Source of the DNA: Samsonia erythrinae
Lineage (GTDB): Bacteria > Pseudomonadota > Gammaproteobacteria > Enterobacterales > Enterobacteriaceae
Length of the DNA stretch: 64,000 bases
NCBI RefSeq assembly: GCF_004342665.1
Contig: NZ_SMBY01000001.1
Span: forward strand, 310,001-374,000
Direction: 5' to 3'
Positions 53,600 to 62,259 of this stretch are shown in pieces. The notes below the pieces were generated by a model that saw only the letters and a list, made by a program, of their open reading frames with translations, did not search any database and was not told the DNA's origin. A program made the translations under genes and the position numbers. Each line of letters starts with the position of its first letter. The stretch's first letter is position 1.

Positions 53600-54460
53600 T
53601 CAATACAGCAACGAGTAGAGCTGTCGGCGGTAGCGGGCGGCAAGGGCGTCGCTGGTGCCAAGCGCGGCCATGATGTCCATCAGCGTCTTACGCGCATTGC
53701 CGTTAGCCGCGGTCAGATCTTTTCTGAGGAACCCCATCAGTAGCTCAAGCGCTTCTTCATTTCGACCGACCTGATGCAGTTGCAGCGCCAACTGTACCGC
53801 GAGCTCCGCGTTAGTCGGGTCGGCATCCAATTGCTGCTGTAGCTGCTGAATTTCCGGGGTGTTTGCCGCCTGTTTAAGCAGTTCGATCTGGGCGACCAGA
53901 CTGTGATAACGGGTATCCTGATCTTGCAAAGGCACGGTGGCCAAGACGGCTTCGGCATCTTCACTGCGGTTGAGTTGAATTTGCACTTCCGCAAGCATCA
54001 GGCCGATGTCGCTACGCTGTTGGCTCAACTGCCAGGCCTCCTTCAGCAGTTGCATGGCTTCCGGCAGTTTGTCTTCCTGAATCAGCTGTTGCGCTTGAGC
54101 AACTTTCAGATCCTCTTCTTTCGGCAGGGCGCGCTTCAACAATTCACGAATCGCGTCCGCCGGCTGCGGACCCTGAAAACCATCCAGCGGCTGTCCGTCT
54201 TTAAACAGATAAACGGTTGGAATTGAACGCAGGCCGAACTGCGCGGCGACGCGCTGCTCGGCATCACAATCAACCTTTGCCAGTATAAATTGTCCGGCGT
54301 ATTCCTGCGCCAACTGATCCAACACCGGTTCCAGTTCCAGACAATGCTGACTGCGCGCCGACCAGAAGTAAAACAGGACCGGCAGTGTTGTCGAATTTTC
54401 CAGGACCTGATGCAGGTTGGATTCGTTGACGTCGATGATGGTGGCTTGTTGTTCTAACAT
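53600..54460 (-). CDS. cnoX: Chaperedoxin CnoX (YbbN)
   Basis: 286-residue protein combining an N-terminal thioredoxin fold with C-terminal TPR repeats. The active site reads SQHC ([12 protein letters not shown], residues about 35-46), Ser replacing the first redox cysteine as in E. coli CnoX, so it is a holdase activated by chlorination, not a reductase. The TPR half (from about residue 120) has [10 protein letters not shown] and [13 protein letters not shown] units. E. coli CnoX hands clients to DnaK and GroEL. First of the conserved ybbN-ybbO-tesA-ybbA-ybbP set. Confidence 0.95.
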   Translation of the reverse strand: MLEQQATIIDVNESNLHQVLENSTTLPVLFYFWSARSQHCLELEPVLDQLAQEYAGQFILAKVDCDAEQRVAAQFGLRSIPTVYLFKDGQPLDGFQGPQPADAIRELLKRALPKEEDLKVAQAQQLIQEDKLPEAMQLLKEAWQLSQQRSDIGLMLAEVQIQLNRSEDAEAVLATVPLQDQDTRYHSLVAQIELLKQAANTPEIQQLQQQLDADPTNAELAVQLALQLHQVGRNEEALELLMGFLRKDLTAANGNARKTLMDIMAALGTSDALAARYRRQLYSLLY

Positions 54461-54542
54461 GCGTATTCTCTCTTACTTCATGAATTCGGTTGATTCTTAG
54501 ATGGGGCCTGTTGGTGTTACTTGCAAGCCTCGTTCAGAGACA

Positions 54543-55328
54543 TCAGCTTCTGCCGTTCCGACCGCGTAATACCTTATCCAGCACGCGCCCCGGCAACAGA
54601 CGGCGCAGCCAGGTGATGGCGTGAGCCAGCAACGTAACGGGATAGCGCAGTTTGGGCCGCGTGCTTTCCAGCGCATGATGGAGCTTCGGCAGGATCGCTT
54701 CCGGCGGCAGCGTAAAGCGTTGGGCGATGCCGGGGTTGGTCACGGGGCTATGCGTTTGCGTCTGTGTCACGTTGTCGGTAAAGCGTGTACCGATCGGACC
54801 GGGCTCGATGAGGCTAACGTGCAGGCCGCTACCGGCGAGTTCCATACGTAGCGCATCCGACCACGCCTCCAGCGCATATTTGCTGGCCGCATAGGCGCCG
54901 CGCCCCGGTGTGGACACCAGCCCCAGCACGGAGCTGGTCTGGATGATGCGACCTTCACCGTGCGGCAACATCGCCGGGAGCAGCAGCTGTGTGAGCTGGT
55001 GCGTGCCGAACAGGTTACTGGAAAATTGTTGCTCAAGCTGCTGGCGTGAAATGGTATTCAACGGCCCGTACAGCCCGTACCCGGCATTATTAAACAAGCC
55101 ATACAGACGGTTACCGGTCAGTCGGATCACCTCTGCGGCGGCCTGCTCCACGCTGGCGCTGTCATCCAGATCGAGCGTGATGGCCTCCAGTCCTTGCGCG
55201 GTTAGACGCGCGACATCCTCGGTGCGACGGCAGGCGGCAATCACACGGTAGCCGCGTTGTTGCAGATCCTGCGCGCTGATGAGGCCAATTCCGCTGGAGC
55301 AACCGGTAATGAAAACCGTTTTTTGCAT
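54543..55328 (-). CDS. ybbO: Short-chain dehydrogenase YbbO
   Basis: 261-residue SDR oxidoreductase. The cofactor-binding TGCSSGIG is at residues 9-16, NNAGYGLYGP follows, and the catalytic triad is Ser (QTSSVLGLV) with YAASK. An Arg-rich stretch after the first strand (CRRTEDVAR) suggests NADP(H). E. coli YbbO acts on aldehydes; the natural substrate is not settled. It lies 28 bases downstream of tesA on the same strand. Confidence 0.93.
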   Translation of the reverse strand: MQKTVFITGCSSGIGLISAQDLQQRGYRVIAACRRTEDVARLTAQGLEAITLDLDDSASVEQAAAEVIRLTGNRLYGLFNNAGYGLYGPLNTISRQQLEQQFSSNLFGTHQLTQLLLPAMLPHGEGRIIQTSSVLGLVSTPGRGAYAASKYALEAWSDALRMELAGSGLHVSLIEPGPIGTRFTDNVTQTQTHSPVTNPGIAQRFTLPPEAILPKLHHALESTRPKLRYPVTLLAHAITWLRRLLPGRVLDKVLRGRNGRS

Positions 55329-55356
55329 AACTTTACCTAATTCAAAAGCCTATTTA

Positions 55357-56040
55357 TCAAGACTCATGGTTAACTAAGGGTTCCAGCTGCTTCGCCATCC
55401 AGTCTGCGATAAACGGTTGGGCATCCCGGGTTGGGTGGATGCCATCTTCTCTCATCCATTCCGGCTTAAGATACACCTGCTCCATAAAGAAAGGCAGCAG
55501 AGGAAGCGCAAATTGCTCCGCCAGTTTGGGGTAGATATTGCTGAATGATTCGGTGTAGCGGCGGCCATAGTTCGTCGGCAGGTGGATCTGCATCAGCAGC
55601 GGCTGTGCGTTTGCCTGTTTGACCAGCGTGATGATTTTCGCCAGATCCTGCTCGATATTCGGCGCAGGGAATCCACGAAGTCCATCATTGCCGCCCAGTT
55701 CAATCAATACCCAACGCGGCTGATGTTGCTTCAACAGCGCGGGAAGGCGAGCGAGCCCCTGCGAAGCGGTATCGCCGCTGATACTGGCATTAACGACGGC
55801 GATGCCCTTTTTCTGCGTCTGCCATTGTGTGTTCAGAAGCGCCGGCCATGCGTTAGCGGCCGGCATTTGGTAGCCTGCACTGAGGCTATCCCCTAAAACT
55901 AATAAGGCGTCAGCAGCAAAAGCGCGCGCGCTGCATAACCCCAGAAGTAAAAGGACAAAAACATGTTTGCGAAGACCCGCCCAGCGAGCGTCGCGCCGGC
56001 GAATACGGCGCTCGTAGAAAACATTCTTGAAGTTCATCAT
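55357..56040 (-). CDS. tesA: Periplasmic thioesterase I / lysophospholipase L1
   Basis: 227-residue SGNH hydrolase acting as acyl-CoA thioesterase, protease and lysophospholipase in the periplasm. Block I GDSLSAGY holds the catalytic Ser, ELGGNDG is block III, and DGIHPTRDAQ gives the Asp-His pair. The start ATGATG at 56040 matches E. coli (MMNFxNVF). Compared with E. coli, the signal peptide has a longer, strongly basic N-region (RRIRRRDARWAGLRK) before the hydrophobic core FVLLLLGLCSARAFA. The first 78 bases are antisense to the 5' end of ybbA. Confidence 0.94.
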   Translation of the reverse strand: MMNFKNVFYERRIRRRDARWAGLRKHVFVLLLLGLCSARAFAADALLVLGDSLSAGYQMPAANAWPALLNTQWQTQKKGIAVVNASISGDTASQGLARLPALLKQHQPRWVLIELGGNDGLRGFPAPNIEQDLAKIITLVKQANAQPLLMQIHLPTNYGRRYTESFSNIYPKLAEQFALPLLPFFMEQVYLKPEWMREDGIHPTRDAQPFIADWMAKQLEPLVNHES

Positions 56041-56694
56041 CTTAGTAAGCACGTTGGTCAAGGAGAAAATCGGCTTTCCATCCTTACCGGAGTTGAGCTC
56101 ATTGTCAAACCTGCGCAGACAATTGCCCTGATTGGGGAGTCGGGCTCTGGAAAATCGACCTTACTGGGGATCCTGGCCGGGCTGGATGATGGCACGGAAG
56201 GGAACGTCAGCCTGATGGGCGAATCCCTGAGCGCGCTGGATGAGGAAGGCCGGGCAGCGCTGCGCGCGCGGGATGTCGGCTTCGTTTTTCAGTCCTTCAT
56301 GCTGGTGCCGACGCTGAACGCGTTGGAGAATGTGCAGTTACCGGCATTGCTGCGTGGTGAAAGCGACGGCCACAGCCGTGCACAGGCGGAACTGCTGTTA
56401 CAGCAGCTGGGACTGGGCGCACGCCTGCATCATCTGCCCGCCCAGCTTTCCGGCGGCGAGCAGCAGCGTGTGGCGCTGGCGCGCGCGTTCAGCGGTCGTC
56501 CGAAAGTGCTGTTTGCCGATGAGCCGACCGGGAATCTGGATCGTAAAACCGGCGAGCGCATCGTCGATCTGCTGTTCTCCCTCAATCGGGATTACGCTAC
56601 CACGCTGATTCTGGTGACGCACGATGAGCAGCTGGCGGCACGCTGCGAGCGGCGCTTGCGGCTGGTCGACGGCAAGCTGCGGGAGGACGCATGA
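55963..56694 (+). CDS. ybbA: ABC transporter ATP-binding protein YbbA
   Basis: 243-residue ATPase of a LolD/MacB-type ABC system working with the permease YbbP. Walker A is GESGSGKSTLL, signature LSGGEQQRVALARA, Walker B VLFADEPTGNLD, H-loop THD. The ATG at 55963 follows AAAAGGAC and is the only start that keeps the frame; it adds about 15 residues (MFAKTRPASVAPANT...) over E. coli YbbA. Those residues are encoded opposite the tesA signal peptide. It overlaps ybbP by four bases (ATGA). Confidence 0.93.
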   Translation: MFAKTRPASVAPANTALVENILEVHHLSKHVGQGENRLSILTGVELIVKPAQTIALIGESGSGKSTLLGILAGLDDGTEGNVSLMGESLSALDEEGRAALRARDVGFVFQSFMLVPTLNALENVQLPALLRGESDGHSRAQAELLLQQLGLGARLHHLPAQLSGGEQQRVALARAFSGRPKVLFADEPTGNLDRKTGERIVDLLFSLNRDYATTLILVTHDEQLAARCERRLRLVDGKLREDA

Positions 56695-59120
56695 TCTGGC
56701 GGTGGTTCTGGCGCGAGTGGCGCTCTCCTTCCTTACTGATTGTCTGGCTGGCTTTAACGCTGGCGGTGGCCTGCGTGCTGGCGTTGGGCACCATCAGCGA
56801 CCGCATGGAGAAAGGACTCAGCCAGCAGAGCCGTGATTTTCTGGCGGGCGACCGCGTGCTGCGTGCGTCGCGGCCTGTGGCGGAAGCCTGGCTTCAGGAA
56901 GCCCAGCAGCGCGGGCTGACGCTCAGCCGTCAGATCTCCTTTATGACCATGACGTTCGCGGGCGATACGCCCCAGCTGGCGCAGGTCAAAGCCACCGATC
57001 AGCGCTACCCGTTGTACGGTGATTTGCAGACGCGACCGGAAGGGCTGCATGCGGAGCCGGGATCGGTGCTGGTGGCGCCGCGGCTGCTGGCGCTGCTGGG
57101 ACTGAATGTCGGCGATAGTCTGGACGTCGGCGATACCTCGCTGCGTATCAGCGGCGAGCTGATTCAGGAGCCGGACGCCGGGTTTAATCCGTTTGAAACC
57201 GCGCCGCGGATCCTGATGAATCTGGACGATGTTGAAAAAACGGGGGCGATCCAACCGGGGGGCCGCATCACCTGGCGCTACATGTTTTCCGGCAGTGAGA
57301 AGCAAATTAGCGATTTCGGCGACTTCATTAAGCCGCAGCTCAAGCCCGATCAGCGTTGGTACGGCATGGAAGATTCTGAAGGCGCGCTGAGCCAGTCGTT
57401 GAAGCGATCGCAACAGTTCCTGCTGCTGTCGGCGCTGTTGACGCTGTTGTTGTCCATCGCCGCGGTGGCGGTGGCAATGGGGCACTACTGCCGTACCCGC
57501 TACGATTTGGTCGCCATCCTGAAAACGCTGGGGGCGGGCAGGCAAGCGCTGAGACGATTAATCATCGGGCAGTGGCTGTCCGTGATCGCTCTGGCGGCCG
57601 TGTGCGGTGGCCTGCTTGGTCTGGGGTTTGAGGCGTTATTGATGAAGATGCTGGCGCCGGTGCTGCCCGTTTCACTGCCTGCTTCCGGGTTATGGCCATG
57701 GGGATGGGCGCTGGGGTCGCTGGTACTGATCTCGCTTTTGGTTGGGCTGCGTCCGTATCGATTGCTGCTGGCGACGCAACCGCTGCGCGTTTTACGTCAG
57801 GATGTGGTGGCGAATATATGGCCGCTGCAATACTACCTGCCGATTGTTCTGTTGATTGTCGTGGGGTTGCTGGCGGTGTTGTCCGGCGGCGGTGTGCTGT
57901 TATGGGCGCTGCTCGGCGGTATGGCGGTGCTGTCGCTGTTGCTGGGCGTCATCGGCTGGGGCGGTCTGCTGTTGCTCCGGCGCCTGACGCTCAAACAGCT
58001 GGCGCTGCGACTGGCGATTAATCGCCTGCTGCGTCAGCCGTGGTCGACGCTCAGTCAACTGGCGGCCTTTTCGTTGTCCTTCATGCTGTTGGCGTTGCTG
58101 CTGGTGATGCGTGGTGATTTGCTGGAGCGCTGGCAGCAGCAGCTACCGCCGGGCAGTCCGAACTATTTTCTGCTGAATATCACTGCGGAGCAGGTGCCGC
58201 AGGTAAAAGACTTCCTTGACCGACATGGAATAAGGCAGGAACAGTTCTATCCGATTATTCGCGCGCGGCTGACGGAGATTAACCAGCAGGTTGCGACAGA
58301 AGTCATTCATGAGGACGATCCGGGGAGTAATACGGTGAACCGTGAACTGAACCTGACCTGGATGAACGGTATTCCGCCGCACAATGTGCTGGTGAAAGGC
58401 GAAGCGCCGCAGGCGGGCGAAGTCTCGATGGAAGAGAAAGAAGCCAGGGAGATGGGGATCAATATTGGCGACACGCTAACGTTTACTGGCGATACGCAGC
58501 CGTTCAGCGCGACGGTGACCAGCTTCCGTCAGGTGGACTGGGAGAGCCTGCGTCCGAATTTCTTCTTCATTTTCCCGGTAGGCGCGCTGGATAACCAGCC
58601 GCAATCGTGGCTGACCAGTTTCCGTCACGATGGCGATGAGAAGCTGATTACGCAGTTGAATCGCCAGTTCCCGACGGTGAGCGTGCTGGATATCGGCAGT
58701 ATTCTGCGTCAGGTTGGGCAGGTTTTGCAGCAGGTGAGTCGTGCGCTGGAAATTATGGTGGTTCTGGTGCTGTTCTGCGGCATCCTGCTGCTGCTGGCTC
58801 AGATTCAGGTTGGCATGCGACAGCGGCGGCAGGAATTGATGGTCTATCGCACGCTGGGCGCGGGGCTACGTTTGTTACGTACCACGCTGTGGTGTGAGTT
58901 TGCGGCGCTGGGATTAGTGGCGGGAACGGCGGCGGCGATTGGCGCGGAGTCGGCTCTGTGGCTGTTGCAGCGCAAGGTCTTTAACTTTGCCTGGGAACCG
59001 AATATCACACTGTGGATAACGCTTCCGCTCATCGCGGCGTTCCTCCTCTCGCTCTGCGGCGGCTGGCTGGGCCTGCGCCTGTTGCGAGGTAAAGCGCTGT
59101 TCCGGCAGTTCGCCGGGTAA
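56691..59120 (+). CDS. ybbP: ABC transporter permease YbbP (FtsX-like)
   Basis: 809-residue inner-membrane permease with two FtsX modules. A first segment (LLIVWLALTLAVACVLALGTI) and a large periplasmic MacB-like region come first, then three-segment FtsX blocks at about residues 240-400 and 680-800, with further segments between. With YbbA it belongs to the type VII ABC mechanotransmission group; in E. coli it works together with TesA-linked esterase activity. Start overlaps the ybbA stop. Confidence 0.92.
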   Translation: MIWRWFWREWRSPSLLIVWLALTLAVACVLALGTISDRMEKGLSQQSRDFLAGDRVLRASRPVAEAWLQEAQQRGLTLSRQISFMTMTFAGDTPQLAQVKATDQRYPLYGDLQTRPEGLHAEPGSVLVAPRLLALLGLNVGDSLDVGDTSLRISGELIQEPDAGFNPFETAPRILMNLDDVEKTGAIQPGGRITWRYMFSGSEKQISDFGDFIKPQLKPDQRWYGMEDSEGALSQSLKRSQQFLLLSALLTLLLSIAAVAVAMGHYCRTRYDLVAILKTLGAGRQALRRLIIGQWLSVIALAAVCGGLLGLGFEALLMKMLAPVLPVSLPASGLWPWGWALGSLVLISLLVGLRPYRLLLATQPLRVLRQDVVANIWPLQYYLPIVLLIVVGLLAVLSGGGVLLWALLGGMAVLSLLLGVIGWGGLLLLRRLTLKQLALRLAINRLLRQPWSTLSQLAAFSLSFMLLALLLVMRGDLLERWQQQLPPGSPNYFLLNITAEQVPQVKDFLDRHGIRQEQFYPIIRARLTEINQQVATEVIHEDDPGSNTVNRELNLTWMNGIPPHNVLVKGEAPQAGEVSMEEKEAREMGINIGDTLTFTGDTQPFSATVTSFRQVDWESLRPNFFFIFPVGALDNQPQSWLTSFRHDGDEKLITQLNRQFPTVSVLDIGSILRQVGQVLQQVSRALEIMVVLVLFCGILLLLAQIQVGMRQRRQELMVYRTLGAGLRLLRTTLWCEFAALGLVAGTAAAIGAESALWLLQRKVFNFAWEPNITLWITLPLIAAFLLSLCGGWLGLRLLRGKALFRQFAG

Positions 59121-59128
59121 TATTTATT

Positions 59129-59189
59129 GACTGAGTGAGCCGCCCTGTGTCGGGCGCGTGTTACGAGGTTGCATGAAATAACAGAATTG
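59129..59189. repeat. Partial copy of the 53.4-kb repeat tail, after ybbP
   Basis: From GACTGAG (59129) through TGTCGGGCGCGTG to ATGAAATAACAGAA the sequence parallels 53435-53476 (GACTGAG, TTGTCGGGCGAGTG, ATGAAATGACAGAA), with an insertion TTACGAGGTTGC in this copy. Both lie just after a gene end. Confidence 0.5.
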
Positions 59190-59264
59190 TTGCGCACGAA
59201 ACTGCCTCTAAGCCTACATAAAACGAACTTAAGAGGCAGGGCTAAAGGGGAAATAAATCGCTTT

Positions 59265-59287
59265 AGGCCAGCTTAGCTGGCCTTTTT
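59265..59287. terminator. Terminator between convergent ybbP and speG
   Basis: AGGCCAGC (59265-59272) pairs perfectly with GCTGGCCT (59276-59283) around TTA, then TTTTT. A second, bulged hairpin CTGCCTCT/AGAGGCAG (59202-59239) lies just upstream. Confidence 0.9.
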
Positions 59288-59290
59288 ACC

Positions 59291-59866
59291 TTACTGACTG
59301 AGGGAACTTCCCGACGCTTCGCCGCCGGTTCCCGTCGCGGTTTTGTGCTTTGCCAGATATTGATGCTGGAAAATACACATGCGGATCGTGTTGCGGTATT
59401 CGCCGTTGATGAAAAACTCGTGGATCAGTTCGCCTTCTACCTCGAACCCCAGCTTGCCGTAGATGTGGATCGCTTTCTGGTTTTCCTTATCCACAATCAA
59501 ATACAGCTTGTAGAGGTTCAATACCGAGAAACCGTAATCCATCGCCAGCTTGGCCGCCGCGCTGGCATAGCCGCGGCCTTGATAGGCCGGATCGATGATA
59601 ATCTGAAATTCTGCGCGGCGGTGGATATGGTTAATCTCCACCAGCTCAACCAGACCGACTTTGGTTTGCTCGTGCTCAATAATAAAGCGCCGTTCACTCT
59701 GGTCATGAATATGCTTGTCGTACAGATCGCTGAGTTCGACAAAGGCTTCATAAGGCTCCTCAAACCAATAACGCATCACGCTGGCATTGTTATCCAACTG
59801 ATGAACAAACGTAAGGTCGTCCCGTTCCAGCGGTCGTAGCCGAACGGAATTGCTCGTACCGGACAT
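59291..59866 (-). CDS. speG: Spermidine N1-acetyltransferase SpeG
   Basis: 191-residue GNAT acetyltransferase that acetylates spermidine and spermine with acetyl-CoA, limiting polyamine toxicity. The acetyl-CoA motif is [19 protein letters not shown]; the polyamine-site acidic region [21 protein letters not shown] is intact, and [16 protein letters not shown] follows. The core matches E. coli SpeG; the C-terminal 15 residues ([14 protein letters not shown]) are different and low in complexity. Confidence 0.95.
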   Translation of the reverse strand: MSGTSNSVRLRPLERDDLTFVHQLDNNASVMRYWFEEPYEAFVELSDLYDKHIHDQSERRFIIEHEQTKVGLVELVEINHIHRRAEFQIIIDPAYQGRGYASAAAKLAMDYGFSVLNLYKLYLIVDKENQKAIHIYGKLGFEVEGELIHEFFINGEYRNTIRMCIFQHQYLAKHKTATGTGGEASGSSLSQ

Positions 59867-60082
59867 AGTGAATCCTTTTGATTACAGGGGCGTTAGCCGT
59901 TGTTGTCAGGGTCACGCGCCAATGCGTCTGTCAATGTTAGCCTATCGCCGGGCAGTCGGGGAGCCTGAATACACAATGTAGAATGAAAAGCCCGGTATTG
60001 ACGACGACGTGGCGATCCCGGCCGCCATATCGCGAACCGGGCAAACGTTTCTGCCCATTTTACCGCAGGGGAAGGGGGGCGA
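59867..60082. other. Spacer between speG and the HxlR gene
   Basis: About 215 bases; contains the speG promoter on the minus strand. I see no gene or clear terminator. Confidence 0.5.
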
Positions 60083-60502
60083 TTACGCTTCTTTGGTTCG
60101 CCGATCGAAGGTGGCGCGGGCCTGTTCGATGGTATCGAGGTTCTTCTGAGCCCATATCCAAACGCCACAAAATGCGGCTCCCAGTCCCAGACCGAGGTCC
60201 GTCAGGCGGTATTCTACTTTCGGCGGGACAACGGGATGCACCGTGCGGATCACCAACCCTTCGCGCTCCATCCCACGCAGGGTCTGAGTCAACATTTTCT
60301 GGCTGATGCCCGGTACTTGTTTCGCCAACTGGGTGAAGCGTAATTCTCCTTGTTCGGCCAACACATCAAGGATAATCATCGTCCACTTATCGGCAATCCG
60401 GGCAATCACCTCATTGACCAGCGTTTCGACGCGCGGATCCAATTTTTCTGCTTCGGAGAGCTTTTTCTGTATCTCCGTATGGTTAGCGAGATTTATGGGC
60501 AT
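60083..60502 (-). CDS. HxlR-family transcriptional regulator
   Basis: 139-residue winged-helix regulator of the HxlR/DUF24 family. The DNA-binding core is KWTMIILDVLAEQGELRFTQLAKQVPGISQKMLTQTLRGMEREGLVIRTV, followed by the wing VPPKVEYRLTDLGLGL. It has a longer N-terminus than usual and lacks the conserved N-terminal cysteine (CPVE-type) of thiol/quinone-sensing members; the only Cys is in GAAFCGVW. It is divergent from an SDR gene, which it probably controls, with a dyad in the spacer. Confidence 0.9.
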   Translation of the reverse strand: MPINLANHTEIQKKLSEAEKLDPRVETLVNEVIARIADKWTMIILDVLAEQGELRFTQLAKQVPGISQKMLTQTLRGMEREGLVIRTVHPVVPPKVEYRLTDLGLGLGAAFCGVWIWAQKNLDTIEQARATFDRRTKEA

Positions 60503-60618
60503 TCATCACTCTCTTTTGGGTAAGTATCTTGGCTCTGGTGCCTTTCTTTCCCTTAGTGTGTGCTTCGCGTTGTTGGGGGTCAAGTGGCCTTATCACGGTA
60601 TGCCATCACTCTCTAATC

Positions 60619-60636
60619 ACTTACTAAAAGGTATGT
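60619..60636. promoter_or_regulatory. Candidate HxlR-type operator
   Basis: ACTTAC-taaaag-GTATGT is an 18-base imperfect dyad (5 of 6 arm positions) in the spacer between the divergent regulator and SDR genes. The spacer also has a 10-base direct repeat ATCACTCTCT at 60505-60514 and 60605-60614. Confidence 0.5.
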
Positions 60637-60718
60637 ATAAAACTTTAAAGTGCCTTCTTCCCAAAAGTTTGTAACGTACTTATTCTCTGTTTCTCACTAG
60701 ACGAAGGAGAGCAGAATC

Positions 60719-61468
60719 ATGCAATTGACAGGCAATACGATCATTATTACCGGCGGCGGTGCCGGCATCGGACGCGAGCTTGCATGGCGTTTCAATGACC
60801 TCGGCAACACCGTTATAGTGACGGGCCGCCGGTTGGCTCCTTTACAGGAAACTATCGCTGGCCGGGAAAATATGCACGCGCTGGCGCTGGATATCGATGA
60901 TCGAACAGCGATCGATACCGCGGTGCAGCAACTTGTCGCCGAGCACCCGAACCTGAATATCCTGATCAATAATGCCGGCATCATGCGCTACGAAGATCTC
61001 CGTACTCAGCGTGGATTAGATGATGCAGAGGCACAGATCGTGACCAATCTGCTTGGCCCCATCCGGTTGACGAATGCATTGATCGATCATCTCAGGCGCC
61101 GTCCAAACGCGGCGGTGGTCAATGTTTCCTCCGGTCTGGCGTTTGTGCCGCGCGCGGATGCGGCGGTTTACAGTGCGACCAAAGCGGCCATCCATTCTTA
61201 TACGATATCTTTACGCCATCAGTTGGAGGGGCAGGTCGAAGTCATCGAACTGGTTCCCCCAGCCGTTCAAACCGAGCTTACCCCGGGACAGTCGACTCGC
61301 GAGGGCTACATGCCTCTTGATGCATTTATTGACGAAGTGATGGCCTTGTTCCATGAGAAGCCCACGCCAAACGAAATCGTCGTGGAGCGCGCCCAAGTTC
61401 AGCGTCTGGCGGAACAGACGTTTCGCTTCGAACAGGTATTCGAGCGTATTAACCCCCGCTCCGCCTGA
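60719..61468 (+). CDS. SDR family oxidoreductase (DltE-like)
   Basis: 249-residue short-chain dehydrogenase. The cofactor site TGGGAGIG is at residues 11-18, followed by RR after strand 2 (VTGRRLAPL), NNAG at about 84-87, and catalytic Ser (NVSSGLAFV) with YSATK. It resembles DltE-type SDRs often paired with HxlR regulators and thought to handle reactive aldehydes or quinones; the substrate is unknown. AAGGAGAGC precedes the ATG. Confidence 0.9.
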   Translation: MQLTGNTIIITGGGAGIGRELAWRFNDLGNTVIVTGRRLAPLQETIAGRENMHALALDIDDRTAIDTAVQQLVAEHPNLNILINNAGIMRYEDLRTQRGLDDAEAQIVTNLLGPIRLTNALIDHLRRRPNAAVVNVSSGLAFVPRADAAVYSATKAAIHSYTISLRHQLEGQVEVIELVPPAVQTELTPGQSTREGYMPLDAFIDEVMALFHEKPTPNEIVVERAQVQRLAEQTFRFEQVFERINPRSA

Positions 61469-61620
61469 ACGTAACACGTCGCCCCATCGTGTGTGGGAGG
61501 TGGAAACCATCATCTCCCGCGGCTAGTTGGCTGGCTGGAGGACGTTTACACATCAGGCGGGGCGGGAGAGTGTGGTCAGGCCCTGCGACAGAGCCTGATG
61601 AAGGGGATAAGCGGACAGAC

Positions 61621-62259
61621 TTACTCGGCGGCGTAACCCTGCGGGGGAATACGCACGCTGTCCAGCCAGGCTTGATTATCACGCATGATGAGCCTGCCGT
61701 TCAGGAACCAGTTAATGACCATCGGGTAAATCGTGTGCTCCTGCGTTTTCACGCGTTCGCTCAACGTCTCTTCCGTGTCATCACTGAACACCGGCACCTT
61801 CGCTTGCAGAATCAAGGGGCCGCCATCCAGTTCATCCGTAACAAAATGCACCGATGTGCCGTGTTCCCGATCGCCATTTTCCAGCGCCTTGCGGTGCGTA
61901 TGCAAGCCGGGGTAGTTGGGCAACAGGGAAGGGTGAATGTTAAGCATCTTGCCTGTAAACTGCGCGACGAATTCCGGGCTGAGGATCCGCATATAACCGG
62001 CTAACACCACCAGCGACGGTTTATACTGTTCAATCTCGTTTGCCAACGCGGCATCAAATGTGGCGCGGTCGGCAAAATCTTCCGGGTTCAGAACGCATGT
62101 GGGGATCCCGGCCTCCTGCGCGCGCGTTATCCCGTAGGCTGCCGCATTATTGCTGAATACGGCGGCGATATTCCCTTTAACGCGTCCATTTTTGCAGGCG
62201 TCGATCAACGCCTGCAAGTTGCTGCCATGACCTGATATCAGAACAACGATGTTTTTCAT
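61621..62259 (-). CDS. purN: Phosphoribosylglycinamide formyltransferase PurN
   Basis: 212-residue GART enzyme transferring a formyl group from 10-formyl-THF in purine synthesis. The N-terminal GHGSNLQAL binds phosphate; catalytic residues lie in NIHPSLLPNYPGLHTH and SVHFVTDELDGGPLI. The start overlaps the purM stop (TGATG), so purM-purN are coupled as in E. coli. Confidence 0.97.
   Translation of the reverse strand: MKNIVVLISGHGSNLQALIDACKNGRVKGNIAAVFSNNAAAYGITRAQEAGIPTCVLNPEDFADRATFDAALANEIEQYKPSLVVLAGYMRILSPEFVAQFTGKMLNIHPSLLPNYPGLHTHRKALENGDREHGTSVHFVTDELDGGPLILQAKVPVFSDDTEETLSERVKTQEHTIYPMVINWFLNGRLIMRDNQAWLDSVRIPPQGYAAE

Noticed and set aside
56037..56061. Upstream TTG start for tesA
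   Set aside because: No ribosome-binding site; ATGATG at 56040 gives the conserved TesA N-terminus.
59893..60168. 91-codon minus-strand open frame between speG and the HxlR gene
   Set aside because: It overlaps the HxlR 3' end in another frame and lacks start signals.
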